This document shows positions 24,136 to 32,984 of a DNA stretch of 64,000 bases, in pieces. The DNA lies in NCBI GenBank assembly GCA_902364065.1, contig CABJCJ010000001.1, forward strand, positions 124,001 to 188,000. Direction: 5' to 3'. This DNA is from Veillonellaceae bacterium SB90. Its GTDB lineage: Bacteria; Bacillota; Negativicutes; Selenomonadales; Selenomonadaceae. Numbering within the stretch: the first letter of the stretch is position 1; each line of letters opens with the position of its first letter. The notes below the pieces were generated by a model that was not told where the DNA came from, searched no databases, and worked only from the letters and a program-made list of their open reading frames with translations. The position numbers were made by a program, and so were the translations under genes.

Positions 24136-25479
24136 ATGATGGATAAAGCGCGCGAGACGGCGGTCCGCATCTTATATGAAGTACATGAAAACGGCGCCTA
24201 TGCCAATGTGGCGCTTGCCAGGGCACTGCGTCAGGCAAAGCTCTCGGAGCAGGACCGCTGCTTTGTCACGGAGCTCGTCTATGGCGCGGTGAAAGCCGGC
24301 GGTACGCTCGATTGGATCCTGCGCCGTTACGTGAAGCGCCCTGTCCGCAAGATCCAGCCATTGGTGCGGGAAATCCTGCATCTCGGCCTCTACCAGCTTT
24401 TTTATCTTGATAAGGTTCCTGCTTCGGCCATCTGCAATACGTCGGTGGAACTTGCCAAGGGCATGGGCATGAAGGGGCTTTCGGGCTTCGTCAACGGCGT
24501 GCTGCGGACAGCTGCGCGCGAACCGCAGCGGGCAGCCTTTCCCGAAGGCAAGGGCCATGCGACCGAGGGACTGGCGCTGCGCAGCCAGCACCCGGAATGG
24601 CTCGTGCGCCACTGGGTCAGGACATTTGGCTTCGAGGCGGCTGAGAAGATTTGTGCGTTTGACAATGAGCAGCCCGTTCTCTCCGTGCGCACGAACACGC
24701 TGCGCATCGGGCGCGAGGAACTGAAGGCAGCGCTCGAGCAGTCAGGAGCCGTGGTGGAGCTTTCCCGCTGGGCGCCTGAGGGCCTGCTCATCACGAAGCA
24801 CGGAGCTCTCGATGAACTCGCACCTCTCCAGCAGGGACTCTGCCAGGTACAGGATGAAAGCTCCATGCTGGTCGCGCATGTCGTCCGGCCGCAGCCCGGA
24901 GAATTCGTGCTCGACTGCTGTGCGGCCCCGGGCGGCAAGACGACGCATCTCGCCGCTCTGATGCATGACGAGGGACGCATCGTGGCAGGCGATGTCTACG
25001 ATCACAAGCTGCTGCGCATCGAAGAGAACGCCAGCCGGCTGGGCATCCACATCATCGAAACGCAGCGCCTCGATGCCAGGGAGGCCGGTGAGTACTATGC
25101 GGGTATGGCAGACCGCGTGCTCATCGATGCACCGTGCTCGGGACTCGGCGTGCTGCGCCGCAAGCCGGATGCCCGCTGGCGCAAGACCCAGCAGGAAATC
25201 GAGACCCTGCCGCACCTGCAGCTGGAGATTCTCGAGGGTGCCTCCAAGGCCGTCAAGCCCGGCGGTGTTCTCGTCTACAGTACGTGCACCATCGAGCTGG
25301 CAGAGAATCAGGCCGTCGTGAGCCGCTTCCTTGAGGAACATCCGGAATTTGAGCTCGAGACGACGGGGGCGTTTTTGCCGCTGCCGAGCATCCATCAGCA
25401 GGCAAAGATGGTGCAGCTCATGCCGCAGGTGGATGGCACGGATGGCTTCTTCATCTGCCGGATGAAGCGGAAAGGATGA
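24136..25479 (+). CDS. rsmB: 16S rRNA (cytosine-967-C5)-methyltransferase RsmB
   Basis: SAM-dependent methylation of C967 of 16S rRNA. 447 residues: an N-terminal NusB-like RNA-binding domain (ARETAVRILYEV to ELVYGAVK) and a C-terminal Rossmann methyltransferase domain. SAM motif I is VLDCCAAPGGKTTHLAAL. The two catalytic cysteines are in the DAPCSGLGVLRR motif and in YSTCTIELAENQ. The start at 24136 (or ATG 24139) follows AGGAGA; the frame is open much further upstream but overlaps the DUF116 gene. Confidence 0.95.
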   Translation: MMDKARETAVRILYEVHENGAYANVALARALRQAKLSEQDRCFVTELVYGAVKAGGTLDWILRRYVKRPVRKIQPLVREILHLGLYQLFYLDKVPASAICNTSVELAKGMGMKGLSGFVNGVLRTAAREPQRAAFPEGKGHATEGLALRSQHPEWLVRHWVRTFGFEAAEKICAFDNEQPVLSVRTNTLRIGREELKAALEQSGAVVELSRWAPEGLLITKHGALDELAPLQQGLCQVQDESSMLVAHVVRPQPGEFVLDCCAAPGGKTTHLAALMHDEGRIVAGDVYDHKLLRIEENASRLGIHIIETQRLDAREAGEYYAGMADRVLIDAPCSGLGVLRRKPDARWRKTQQEIETLPHLQLEILEGASKAVKPGGVLVYSTCTIELAENQAVVSRFLEEHPEFELETTGAFLPLPSIHQQAKMVQLMPQVDGTDGFFICRMKRKG

Positions 25480-25492
25480 AAGGATCATACAC

Positions 25493-26533
25493 GTGAAGAA
25501 TATCTTTGGTCTTACACTTGAGGAACTCCAGGAGGCGCTGAAGCCCTTCGGCGTGCCGTCTTACCGCGCCCGTCAGGTGGCTGAGTGGATGTATCAGAAG
25601 GGCGCGCGTTCCTTTGACGATATGACGAATCTGCCGAAGAACCTGCGCGCAACGCTGCCGGAGACGCTCGCCATCGGCCGCCCGCGCGAAAAGGACCGAT
25701 TGGATTCTGCCGATGGCCGCACGACGAAATTCCTGCTGGAGTTCGACGACGGCACGGCCGTCGAGACGGTGCTCATGCGTCAGCCGTACGGCAACAGCAT
25801 CTGTGTCTCGACGCAGGCCGGCTGCAACATGGGTTGTGCATTCTGTGCATCGACACTCCACGGCATGGCGCGCAACCTCTCGGCCGGGGAAATCTTTTCC
25901 CAGGCCATCATCATCGAGGAGATGCTGCACCGGGAAGGACAGGGCAAGGTTGATACCGTCGTCATCATGGGCTCTGGCGAGCCATTGATGAACTACGACA
26001 ATGTCCTCGCCTTCATCCGCCTGCTGCATGAGCCGTATGCGCTCGGCATGGGGTACCGGAACATCACGCTCTCTACCTCGGGAATCGTTCCCAATATGTA
26101 CCGGCTCGCAGAGGAGGGGCTGCCAATCTCTCTGTCTGTCTCCCTGCATGCACCGAATGATGCATTGCGCTCAACGCTCATGCCGATCAACCGCAAGTAT
26201 CCGCTCGCGGATGTCGTCAAGGCGGCCCGCCATTACGCGGAGACGACGAAACGGCGTGTGACGTACGAATACATTCTCATCGACCAGCTCAACGACGGGG
26301 AGGAGCAGGCACAGGAACTCGTCTCTCTCCTGTGCGGACAGCTCGCCAGCGTCAACCTCATCCCCATCAATCCCGTGGTCGAACGCCATCTGCTGCGCCC
26401 GTCCGCCGCGCGCATCAAATGGTTTGAACAGTACCTGCTCGACCACCATATCCAGGTGACGGTGCGACGCGAGATGGGAACAGATATACAGGCTGCCTGC
26501 GGCCAGCTGCGCAATAAGCACCTCAAGGACTGA
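25493..26533 (+). CDS. rlmN: dual-specificity RNA methyltransferase RlmN
   Basis: Radical SAM enzyme that methylates C2 of A2503 in 23S rRNA and A37 in some tRNAs. 346 residues. The [4Fe-4S] radical SAM motif is GCNMGCAFCAS. MGSGEPLMNYDNV and SLHAPNDALR are typical of RlmN, and a C-terminal cysteine near the end (QAACGQL) is the mechanistic methyl-carrying Cys. A GTG start follows AAAGGAT. It is the last gene of the def-fmt-rsmB-rlmN chain and leads into the FHA-kinase cluster, mirroring the rlmN-prpC-prkC order of other Firmicutes. Confidence 0.96.
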   Translation: MKNIFGLTLEELQEALKPFGVPSYRARQVAEWMYQKGARSFDDMTNLPKNLRATLPETLAIGRPREKDRLDSADGRTTKFLLEFDDGTAVETVLMRQPYGNSICVSTQAGCNMGCAFCASTLHGMARNLSAGEIFSQAIIIEEMLHREGQGKVDTVVIMGSGEPLMNYDNVLAFIRLLHEPYALGMGYRNITLSTSGIVPNMYRLAEEGLPISLSVSLHAPNDALRSTLMPINRKYPLADVVKAARHYAETTKRRVTYEYILIDQLNDGEEQAQELVSLLCGQLASVNLIPINPVVERHLLRPSAARIKWFEQYLLDHHIQVTVRREMGTDIQAACGQLRNKHLKD

Positions 26534-26563
26534 CGTTTGTCTATAAATCCCTTGCGTTTTCTG

Positions 26564-26572
26564 TTATAATGA
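26564..26572 (+). promoter_or_regulatory. extended -10 promoter before the FHA cluster
   Basis: TGTTATAAT combines a TGn extension with a perfect TATAAT at 26567-26572. No -35 is seen at standard spacing. It would allow independent transcription of the cell-wall signalling cluster. Confidence 0.5.
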
Positions 26573-26605
26573 GACAGACAGAAACGCAAGGAAAGGAGCC
26601 TTAGT

Positions 26606-27331
26606 ATGGGACTTGGTACATGGGAATCCTATCTGACCAATCACATCGAAGGATTTTTCAATAAGCGGTTCAGCAGCAATCTCGAAGTGGCGGAACTCAT
26701 GAATGGCGTGGAGCGCGAAGTCACGCGCCAGGCGCGTGGAGCCGGTTCGCCGGTGGACAATGCCTTTTATTTTTACCTTTGTCCCGACGATTACCATCGC
26801 CTCTGTGCACAGCGCGTCATCGATACGCTCTATACGACCGTAGGCCGCCAGCTCATCCTGCAGGACTGCACGATGGAGGGCAGGCTCTCCATCCATATGA
26901 AGCAGAGCCGGAAGCTTTCGCGCGGCATGTATAAGCTGCGCTGCTTACAGGAAAGCGAACCGGAGGAACCGGACAATACGCTGGTGCTCGAGCGCCCGCG
27001 GCTGGATGAAGCCGGGCCGCTCTCGCTGCCGGCCTTTCATCCGCTGGCCTCGCTGACCGTGGTGGAGGGGCCGGACCGCGACGCCTATCTGGAGCTTGGT
27101 GAAAAGCAGATCTACATCGGCCGCCGTGACAAGAATGAGTTCATCCTGACGGATACAAAGGCATCACGGCTCCATGCCTGGATTTCCTATGAACATCATC
27201 GCCATGAGCTTCATGACGCCAGGAGTACGAATGGTACCTTTGTGGAGGGGGAGCGCATCGATGCCTGCCGTCTGCAGCATGGAGATACGATACGGATCGG
27301 TGTTACGGTCCTGCGATATGAGGTGATTTAA
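26606..27331 (+). CDS. FhaA-like protein (DUF3662 + FHA domain)
   Basis: 241 residues in two parts. The N-terminal part (about 1-110: LEVAELMNGVEREVTRQAR, DNAFYFYLCPDDYH) resembles the DUF3662 domain of mycobacterial FhaA. The C-terminal FHA domain (about 165-240: IYIGRRDKNEFILTD, SRLHAWISYE, HDARSTNGTFVEGERI) binds phosphothreonine peptides. It opens a run of FHA, FHA, PP2C phosphatase, FtsW, PBP and PASTA kinase genes, the order known from actinobacterial division/elongation clusters. It is probably a cytoplasmic adaptor reading marks set by the kinase at 31180. AAAGGAG precedes the ATG. Confidence 0.85.
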   Translation: MGLGTWESYLTNHIEGFFNKRFSSNLEVAELMNGVEREVTRQARGAGSPVDNAFYFYLCPDDYHRLCAQRVIDTLYTTVGRQLILQDCTMEGRLSIHMKQSRKLSRGMYKLRCLQESEPEEPDNTLVLERPRLDEAGPLSLPAFHPLASLTVVEGPDRDAYLELGEKQIYIGRRDKNEFILTDTKASRLHAWISYEHHRHELHDARSTNGTFVEGERIDACRLQHGDTIRIGVTVLRYEVI

Positions 27332-27784
27332 GTGCCTGTAACGGCTTGGTTCTTGAAAGGTGTCCGCGTCATACTGGAATACGGCATGCTGCTGTGGCTG
27401 CTGTGGTTTACCGTCAAACTGGCGAAGGGACTCCTGGGGGCGGTGCGCAGGCAGAAGGCTGACCTGCGCCCTCCTGAGACGAGTCCTGCGGAGGCCGTCC
27501 TGTCCGTAGAGGAGGCGCCGGAAAAAGAACTCAAGGGGAAGCGTTTTGCCTTTCGCGAGCAGATCGCCATCGGCCGCGGCCCCGACAACCATATCATCAT
27601 TCCCGAAGGCTATGTGTCGCATCATCATGCCGTCATCTATCGCCATGGCAATCAGTATGTCATCGAGGATCTCGGCAGCGTCAATCATACCTATGTGAAT
27701 GGCAAAGTACTGGAGGGCAAAGCCTATGTGCGCCCGGGTGACAAGATACGCATTGGTCTGGTCACGCTTCAGTTCGAGAGGTGA
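27332..27784 (+). CDS. FhaB-like membrane-anchored FHA-domain protein
   Basis: 150 residues: an N-terminal membrane helix (about residues 12-30, LEYGMLLWLLWFTVKLAKGL), a linker of about 40 residues, and a C-terminal FHA domain with IAIGRGPDNHIIIP, VSHHHAVIY, and EDLGSVNHTYVNGK. This matches FhaB (FipA) of actinobacteria in architecture. The GTG start directly follows the fhaA-like stop, and the end overlaps the phosphatase start by four bases. It likely tethers phosphorylated partners at the division or elongation machinery. Confidence 0.82.
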   Translation: MPVTAWFLKGVRVILEYGMLLWLLWFTVKLAKGLLGAVRRQKADLRPPETSPAEAVLSVEEAPEKELKGKRFAFREQIAIGRGPDNHIIIPEGYVSHHHAVIYRHGNQYVIEDLGSVNHTYVNGKVLEGKAYVRPGDKIRIGLVTLQFER

Positions 27785-28494
27785 GTAATTTGAATAGAGT
27801 TTATGAAGCGACAGATGTCGGATGCGTGCGCCCCATCAATGAGGACCGTGCGGCCGTATTCGAGCCGTCCGTCTATGTGGTGGCAGATGGCATGGGCGGC
27901 CATGCTGCGGGAGAAGTGGCCAGTCACATCCTCGTGGAGGTCGTGCGGCAGGAGCTTGCCGGCTGCGCGGCCATCGGCGAGAAGGAACTCTCGTCAGCCA
28001 TCCACAGGGCGAATCACGCCATCCTGCAGACCGTTGCGGAGCGGCCGGACTGCAAGGGGATGGGCACGACGGCGACCATCCTGCATCTGGATGGTGATCA
28101 GGCACTCTGGGCACATGTCGGCGACAGCCGTCTCTACCTGCTGCGCGGCGGCGTGCTGCATCAGGTCACGCGTGACCATTCTTACGTCGAGGATCTCGTG
28201 GCACAGGGCGAGCTCACCGAGGAGGAAGCCCGCATCCACCCGCAGAAGAACGTGCTGACGCGTGCCGTGGGAGTCGAAGCAGACATCATCGTCGATACCG
28301 GCCGTTTCACGGTCCAGTCCGGCGACGTACTGCTGCTGGCCACGGACGGCCTCATGAACATGGTGCAGGAACCGGAAATCTGCGCCATCCTCGGGCGTCA
28401 GGAGGGCGATGTGGCGCGTGCGCTCATCGAGGCTGCGCTGGCCTCGGGTGGACGCGACAATGTGACGGCTGTCGTGGTGGTGTATGCGCCATGA
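27781..28494 (+). CDS. PP2C-family serine/threonine phosphatase (PrpC/Stp/PstP-like)
   Basis: Mn/Mg-dependent protein phosphatase of 237 residues that reverses phosphorylation by the PASTA kinase encoded downstream. Metal-binding motifs: RPINEDRAAVF, VVADGMGGHAAGE, HVGDSRLYLLR, TRDHSYVEDLV, LLATDGLMNMV, and the C-terminal SGGRDNVTAVVV. No membrane helix is present, unlike mycobacterial PstP. The GTG start overlaps the preceding stop (GTGA), and the gene overlaps ftsW by an ATGA junction, so translation is coupled. Confidence 0.93.
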   Translation: MSNLNRVYEATDVGCVRPINEDRAAVFEPSVYVVADGMGGHAAGEVASHILVEVVRQELAGCAAIGEKELSSAIHRANHAILQTVAERPDCKGMGTTATILHLDGDQALWAHVGDSRLYLLRGGVLHQVTRDHSYVEDLVAQGELTEEEARIHPQKNVLTRAVGVEADIIVDTGRFTVQSGDVLLLATDGLMNMVQEPEICAILGRQEGDVARALIEAALASGGRDNVTAVVVVYAP

Positions 28495-29759
28495 AGAACG
28501 GTAGCCTGCTGCTGGCACCCGCCGGCATCCTCATCGCCGGGCTCGGCGTGCTGTACCTCAAGGCCAATCCGGCCATCGGGCATGTCACGCCCGATATGCT
28601 CCTCGGCCTCTCCTATCTGCCGTGGCTGACTGCCGTCATCGTCTTTTCCCTGATGATGCAGGCCATCCTCGTGCGCCACAAGCTTGATACGTGGCTCTTT
28701 CCCATCGTCATGACGCTCGCGAGCGTCGGCGTTGTGGAGATTGCGCGGCTGAAGCCTTCGCTGCTCGTGCCGCAGCTCCGCTGGCTGCTCATTGCCATGG
28801 TCCTGATGCTCGTGCTCGTGCGTCTGTGGGGACGCATTCACCGGCTGCTGGAATATCCCTATATTCTTGGCATCTGCTGTGTGATCGTCCTTTTTCTGCC
28901 GCTTCTCTTTGGCACGGAGATCGGCGGCAGCCGGAACTGGCTCGTGCTGGGCCCCTTTTCCGTTCAGCCGTCGGAGTTTGGCAAGATCCTCATCGTGCTG
29001 TTCCTCGCGGCGTATCTTTCGGATCATCGCCGCGTGCTGACCATGCCGGCAAGGCGCATCCTGTTCCTGCGCCTGCCGCCGCTGCGCTTCATTGCGCCGC
29101 TCATCTTCATCTGGGGCATGGCGGTCCTCATGTTCGTCGTGGAGCGCGACCTGGGTTCGGCGCTGCTGTTCTTCGGCATTGCGGTGCTCATGACCTACAT
29201 GGCGACGGGCAGCCGCTCGTATGTGTTCCTGGCGCTGACATTCATGGGCCTCGCCGCTGTCATCTGCTATTTTGCCTTCGGTCATGTGCGCGTGCGCTTT
29301 GATATCTGGCTGAATCCCTGGCAGGATCCAAGCGGCATGGCCTATCAGATCGTGCAGTCGCTCTTCTCATTCGGTACCGGCGGCATCTGGGGGACGGGCT
29401 TTGGCTTCGGCCATCCCGGCTTCATCCCGGAGGTGCATACGGATTTCATCTTTGCTGCCATTGCGGAGGAGATGGGGCTCGTCGCTTCGCTGGCGCTGAT
29501 GGCCTGCTATGTGCTGGCCTTTTGGCGCGGTATTTGCATCGCGCTGGCCTGCCCGCGCGAAAAGGACTTGCTGCTGGCGGCCGGCTGCAGTACGCTGCTG
29601 TTGATGCAGGCGTTTATCATCATTGCCGGTGTTACGAAATTCCTGCCGCTGACGGGCATCACGCTGCCCTTCATCAGTTATGGCGGCAGTTCCATGGTGT
29701 CGGGCTTCCTGTTGCTCGGCATGCTGATATCCCTGTCAAAGGAGCAGAAGAATGGCTGA
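28491..29759 (+). CDS. FtsW/RodA/SpoVE family peptidoglycan polymerase
   Basis: SEDS-family glycosyltransferase of 422 residues with about ten membrane helices. Conserved SEDS segments are GGSRNWLVLGPFSVQPSEFGK, ERDLGSALLFFG, the catalytic-loop region with DPSGMAYQIVQSLFSFGTGG, and FISYGGSSMVSGFLLLG near the end. It overlaps the PBP gene by eight bases, a SEDS-class B PBP pair that together builds and cross-links peptidoglycan. Whether it serves elongation (RodA role) or division (FtsW role) is not clear from sequence; a similar cluster in mycobacteria uses RodA. Confidence 0.9.
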   Translation: MKNGSLLLAPAGILIAGLGVLYLKANPAIGHVTPDMLLGLSYLPWLTAVIVFSLMMQAILVRHKLDTWLFPIVMTLASVGVVEIARLKPSLLVPQLRWLLIAMVLMLVLVRLWGRIHRLLEYPYILGICCVIVLFLPLLFGTEIGGSRNWLVLGPFSVQPSEFGKILIVLFLAAYLSDHRRVLTMPARRILFLRLPPLRFIAPLIFIWGMAVLMFVVERDLGSALLFFGIAVLMTYMATGSRSYVFLALTFMGLAAVICYFAFGHVRVRFDIWLNPWQDPSGMAYQIVQSLFSFGTGGIWGTGFGFGHPGFIPEVHTDFIFAAIAEEMGLVASLALMACYVLAFWRGICIALACPREKDLLLAAGCSTLLLMQAFIIIAGVTKFLPLTGITLPFISYGGSSMVSGFLLLGMLISLSKEQKNG

Positions 29760-31146
29760 TTGGAAAATCAAACGGCAGGTCCTGCGCGCAGCTTCCATCT
29801 GCATGGTCCTGTTCGGTATCCTGGCGGTCTACGTGATCTACCTGTCGACCTGGGAAGCCGATGATCTTGCTCGCAACCCGCTCAACATGCGCAGCGCAGC
29901 CGCGCGCTCAGACATCGTGCGCGGCTCGATCCTCTCGTCTGACGGCAAGGTTCTTGCCGAAACGGAGGACGGTGGCAGACGTGTCTATCCCTTCGGCAGT
30001 GTCATGGCTGCCGTGACGGGCTACAATGGCGAGCAGATCGGCAGTGCCGGCATCGAAGGCCATGCCAATCAGGCCCTGCTCGGACTCACAGGTGATATGA
30101 GCCGACTGGGGCCGCTGGCACAGCTGCTGCAGTCAGACCGCGGCAATGATGTCAGGCTGACCATCGATTCCCACGTTCAGCAGGCGGCTTTTTCAGGCCT
30201 CGGGAACCGGCGCGGAGCCGTGGTCGTCCTCGATGCGGAAACCGGGGCTGTCCTGGCCATGGTCAGTTCGCCTTCGTACGACCCGAATGACATCGAATCG
30301 AACTGGAAGAATCTTTCGCAGCAGGAAGACAGCCCGCTGCTCAACCGTACCGTCCAGGGCCTTTATCCGCCGGGCTCGACCATCAAGCCGATGATCGCCG
30401 ATGCGGCGCTCACGGATGGCGTGACAAATGAAGCGGAGATCTTTGACTGCACGGGCGTCCTCGACGTTGGCGGCGGCCATACGATACGTGAAAGTCATGG
30501 CGAGGTCCACGGCAGGCTCAACCTGCGCCAGGCCGTGACGGAATCCTGCAATGTGACGTTCGGCACGCTCGGGATGCGCCTCGGGGACAGCAAGCTCAAA
30601 ACGGCCTTTGATCGCTTCGGTTTCGACAAGGAAATCGGAGAAGAAATTCTCATGACCAAGTCGCATTTCCCGGCTTTCGGCACGCTGTCAGCCGGTGATC
30701 AGGCGCAGACGGCCATCGGCCAGAGTGCCCTGCTCGTCACACCGATGCACATGGCACTCCTGGCCGATGCGTTCGCTCACGGCGGCATCATCATGAAGCC
30801 GTATCTCGTGCAGGAGGTTGTGACGCCGGGCGGGACTGTCGTCCAGGAGGCGAAGCCTTCGGCCTGGCTGAAGGCCACGACGCCGCAGATGGCAGCCTTG
30901 ATTGACAGCTATATGGAAGATGTCGTGACCAAGGGGACGGGAACGGCCGCACAGGTCAGCGGCGTCCGCGTGACCGGCAAGACGGGGACGGCGGAAAATG
31001 CCGCCGGCAAGGATCATGCCTGGTTCATCGGTTCGGCGCAGCTGCCTGCCCGCAAGATTGTCTTTGCGGTCATCGTCGAGAATGCCGGTGGCGGCGGTAC
31101 CGAAGCGGCACCGGTTGCCCGCAGGATCATCCAGAGTCTGATGTGA
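29752..31146 (+). CDS. class B penicillin-binding protein (PbpA-like transpeptidase)
   Basis: Peptidoglycan D,D-transpeptidase of 464 residues with one N-terminal membrane helix (about 10-30) and the bulk outside the cytoplasm. Active-site motifs are SxxK in PPGSTIKPM, SxN as SCN in VTESCNVTFG, and KTG in VTGKTGTAEN. The N-terminal non-catalytic domain is short (RGSILSSDGKVLAE at the start), as in PbpA of actinobacteria rather than larger PBP2 or FtsI. It pairs with the overlapping SEDS gene and precedes the kinase that probably regulates both. Confidence 0.92.
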   Translation: MADWKIKRQVLRAASICMVLFGILAVYVIYLSTWEADDLARNPLNMRSAAARSDIVRGSILSSDGKVLAETEDGGRRVYPFGSVMAAVTGYNGEQIGSAGIEGHANQALLGLTGDMSRLGPLAQLLQSDRGNDVRLTIDSHVQQAAFSGLGNRRGAVVVLDAETGAVLAMVSSPSYDPNDIESNWKNLSQQEDSPLLNRTVQGLYPPGSTIKPMIADAALTDGVTNEAEIFDCTGVLDVGGGHTIRESHGEVHGRLNLRQAVTESCNVTFGTLGMRLGDSKLKTAFDRFGFDKEIGEEILMTKSHFPAFGTLSAGDQAQTAIGQSALLVTPMHMALLADAFAHGGIIMKPYLVQEVVTPGGTVVQEAKPSAWLKATTPQMAALIDSYMEDVVTKGTGTAAQVSGVRVTGKTGTAENAAGKDHAWFIGSAQLPARKIVFAVIVENAGGGGTEAAPVARRIIQSLM

Positions 31147-31179
31147 GTCAGATGATTAACTATAGTAGGGGGAACAGAT

Positions 31180-32952
31180 ATGTTACAGCGTATCTTAGAT
31201 CAGCGCTATGAGCTCGAGGAGCTGATCGGCGGAGGCGGGATGGCCGATGTTTACAGAGCGAAAGACCTGTTGCTGAATCGGCCGGTGGCCGTCAAGATCC
31301 TGCACGAGCAATTCAAGCAGGATAAAGAATTCATCGAGAAATTCCAGCGTGAGGCTCAGGCTGCGGCCCGCCTTTCCCATCCCAATATCGTCAATATCTA
31401 CGACGTCGGCGTGGCCGACGGCGACCACTATATCGTCATGGAATACGTGCCGGGGCGTACCCTGAAGGACAAGATCCGCCAGGAAGGCCATCTCCCCGTC
31501 AGCGAGGCACTGCGCATTGCGCGTGAGATCGGCGAGGCGCTGGCGCACGCACATGCCAACAACCTCGTGCACTGCGACATCAAGCCGCACAACATCCTGA
31601 TGATGCCGGACGGCCATGCGAAGGTAGCGGATTTCGGCATCGCGCGCGCCGTCACGGAGTCGACGATGACGTACAGCGGCAACGTCGTGGGGTCGGTACA
31701 CTATTTTTCACCGGAGCAGGCCAAGGGTACGATGATCACGCCGAAATCCGATGTCTATTCCTTGGGCGTCGTGCTCTATGAAATGCTGACGGGCAAGCTG
31801 CCCTTCACGGGTGAGACGCCGGTGAGCATTGCCGTCAAGCATCTGCAGGACGAGCCCGTCTCGGTACGCCAGCTGGATCCTTCAATCCCGCCGGTCGTTG
31901 AGGCACTCGTGGCACGCGCCATGAGCAAGGATCCCGCGCTGCGGCCGACAAGCGCCGAGTTCGTGCAGGAAATCCAGCACGCGGAGCGCATGATACTGAC
32001 GGGCGGGCAACCGTCTGTCGGCATGCCGGCCGATCCCGATGCCACGCAGGTCCTGCCGCGCGTGCAGGAGACGAGAGAGCTGCCGCCGCGCCGCATGCGG
32101 GAGCAGGATGATTATGAAGAGGAGCCGCACGAGGAAAAATCCATCTTCAAGTCGAAGAAGTTTATCGTGGGCTTGCTGCTCGTGCTGCTGGCCGGCTTCT
32201 TCGTCGGCGCCTTCATGAGCTACGGCAAGTTCTGGAGTACGGCCGAGGTCGTGGTTCCCGACGTCACGGGCAAGCAGATGACGCTGGCCCGCCAGATCCT
32301 CGAGGACAAGAAACTGCGCGTCAATGTCGCCGAGACGTATAACGCCGATGTGCCTGCCGGACAGGTCGTATCGCAGACTCCGGAGGGCGGCACGAAGGTC
32401 AAGGAAGAACGCCTGGTCACGATATACGTCAGCAAGGGCGGCGAAGATGTGGAGATGCCGGACCTCACGGGCATGTCGAAGTCCGATGCCGAGGCGCAGC
32501 TCAAGAAGATGGGGCTGAAGCTGGGCTCGGTCTATGAGAAGTACTCCGATGAGGAGGCCGGTACGGTCATCAAGCAGGATCCGCGCGCGGGCTCCAAGAT
32601 TAGCCGCGGCCAGAGTGTCGACATTACGGTCAGCAAGGGCAAGCAGACGAAGAAGGTCAGCATCCCCGATGTGACGGGCGGCAGTCTCTCTGCAGCCAAA
32701 TCGGCGTTGCAGAGCCGCGGACTCAAGGTCGGCAATGTGACGTACGAGAGCAGCCGTCAGGCTCCGGGCACGGTCATCCGCCAGTCTCCGGCCAGCGGTG
32801 AAGTAGAGGAAGGTACGAGCATCAGCCTCGTCGTGGCGCAGGAAGCCAAGACGCAGGTCCAGAAGCAGGATAATAAGGAACCGGGCAAGAATACGAGTCA
32901 GGGAGAGAACAAGGTTCCTGTGCGTCAGGGAGAAACCGGCAAGGAGCGCTGA
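31180..32952 (+). CDS. serine/threonine kinase with three PASTA domains (PrkC/StkP/PknB type)
   Basis: Membrane kinase that senses muropeptides or lipid II. 590 residues: cytoplasmic kinase domain (about 1-265) with the glycine loop LIGGGGMADVYRAKD, ATP-binding Lys39, catalytic loop HCDIKPHNIL (131-140) and ADFGIARA; a juxtamembrane linker; one membrane helix near 326-346; then three PASTA repeats, each beginning like VPDVTG, MPDLTG or IPDVTG, and a polar tail. The usual HRD is HCD here, so the Arg that reads activation-loop phosphorylation is missing. Its phosphatase and two FHA readers are encoded just upstream, and rsgA, itself a target of such kinases in other Firmicutes, is just downstream. 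Confidence 0.95.
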   Translation: MLQRILDQRYELEELIGGGGMADVYRAKDLLLNRPVAVKILHEQFKQDKEFIEKFQREAQAAARLSHPNIVNIYDVGVADGDHYIVMEYVPGRTLKDKIRQEGHLPVSEALRIAREIGEALAHAHANNLVHCDIKPHNILMMPDGHAKVADFGIARAVTESTMTYSGNVVGSVHYFSPEQAKGTMITPKSDVYSLGVVLYEMLTGKLPFTGETPVSIAVKHLQDEPVSVRQLDPSIPPVVEALVARAMSKDPALRPTSAEFVQEIQHAERMILTGGQPSVGMPADPDATQVLPRVQETRELPPRRMREQDDYEEEPHEEKSIFKSKKFIVGLLLVLLAGFFVGAFMSYGKFWSTAEVVVPDVTGKQMTLARQILEDKKLRVNVAETYNADVPAGQVVSQTPEGGTKVKEERLVTIYVSKGGEDVEMPDLTGMSKSDAEAQLKKMGLKLGSVYEKYSDEEAGTVIKQDPRAGSKISRGQSVDITVSKGKQTKKVSIPDVTGGSLSAAKSALQSRGLKVGNVTYESSRQAPGTVIRQSPASGEVEEGTSISLVVAQEAKTQVQKQDNKEPGKNTSQGENKVPVRQGETGKER

Positions 32953-32984
32953 GTCCTGCTCCCGCTGAAAGAAAGAGAGGCAGT

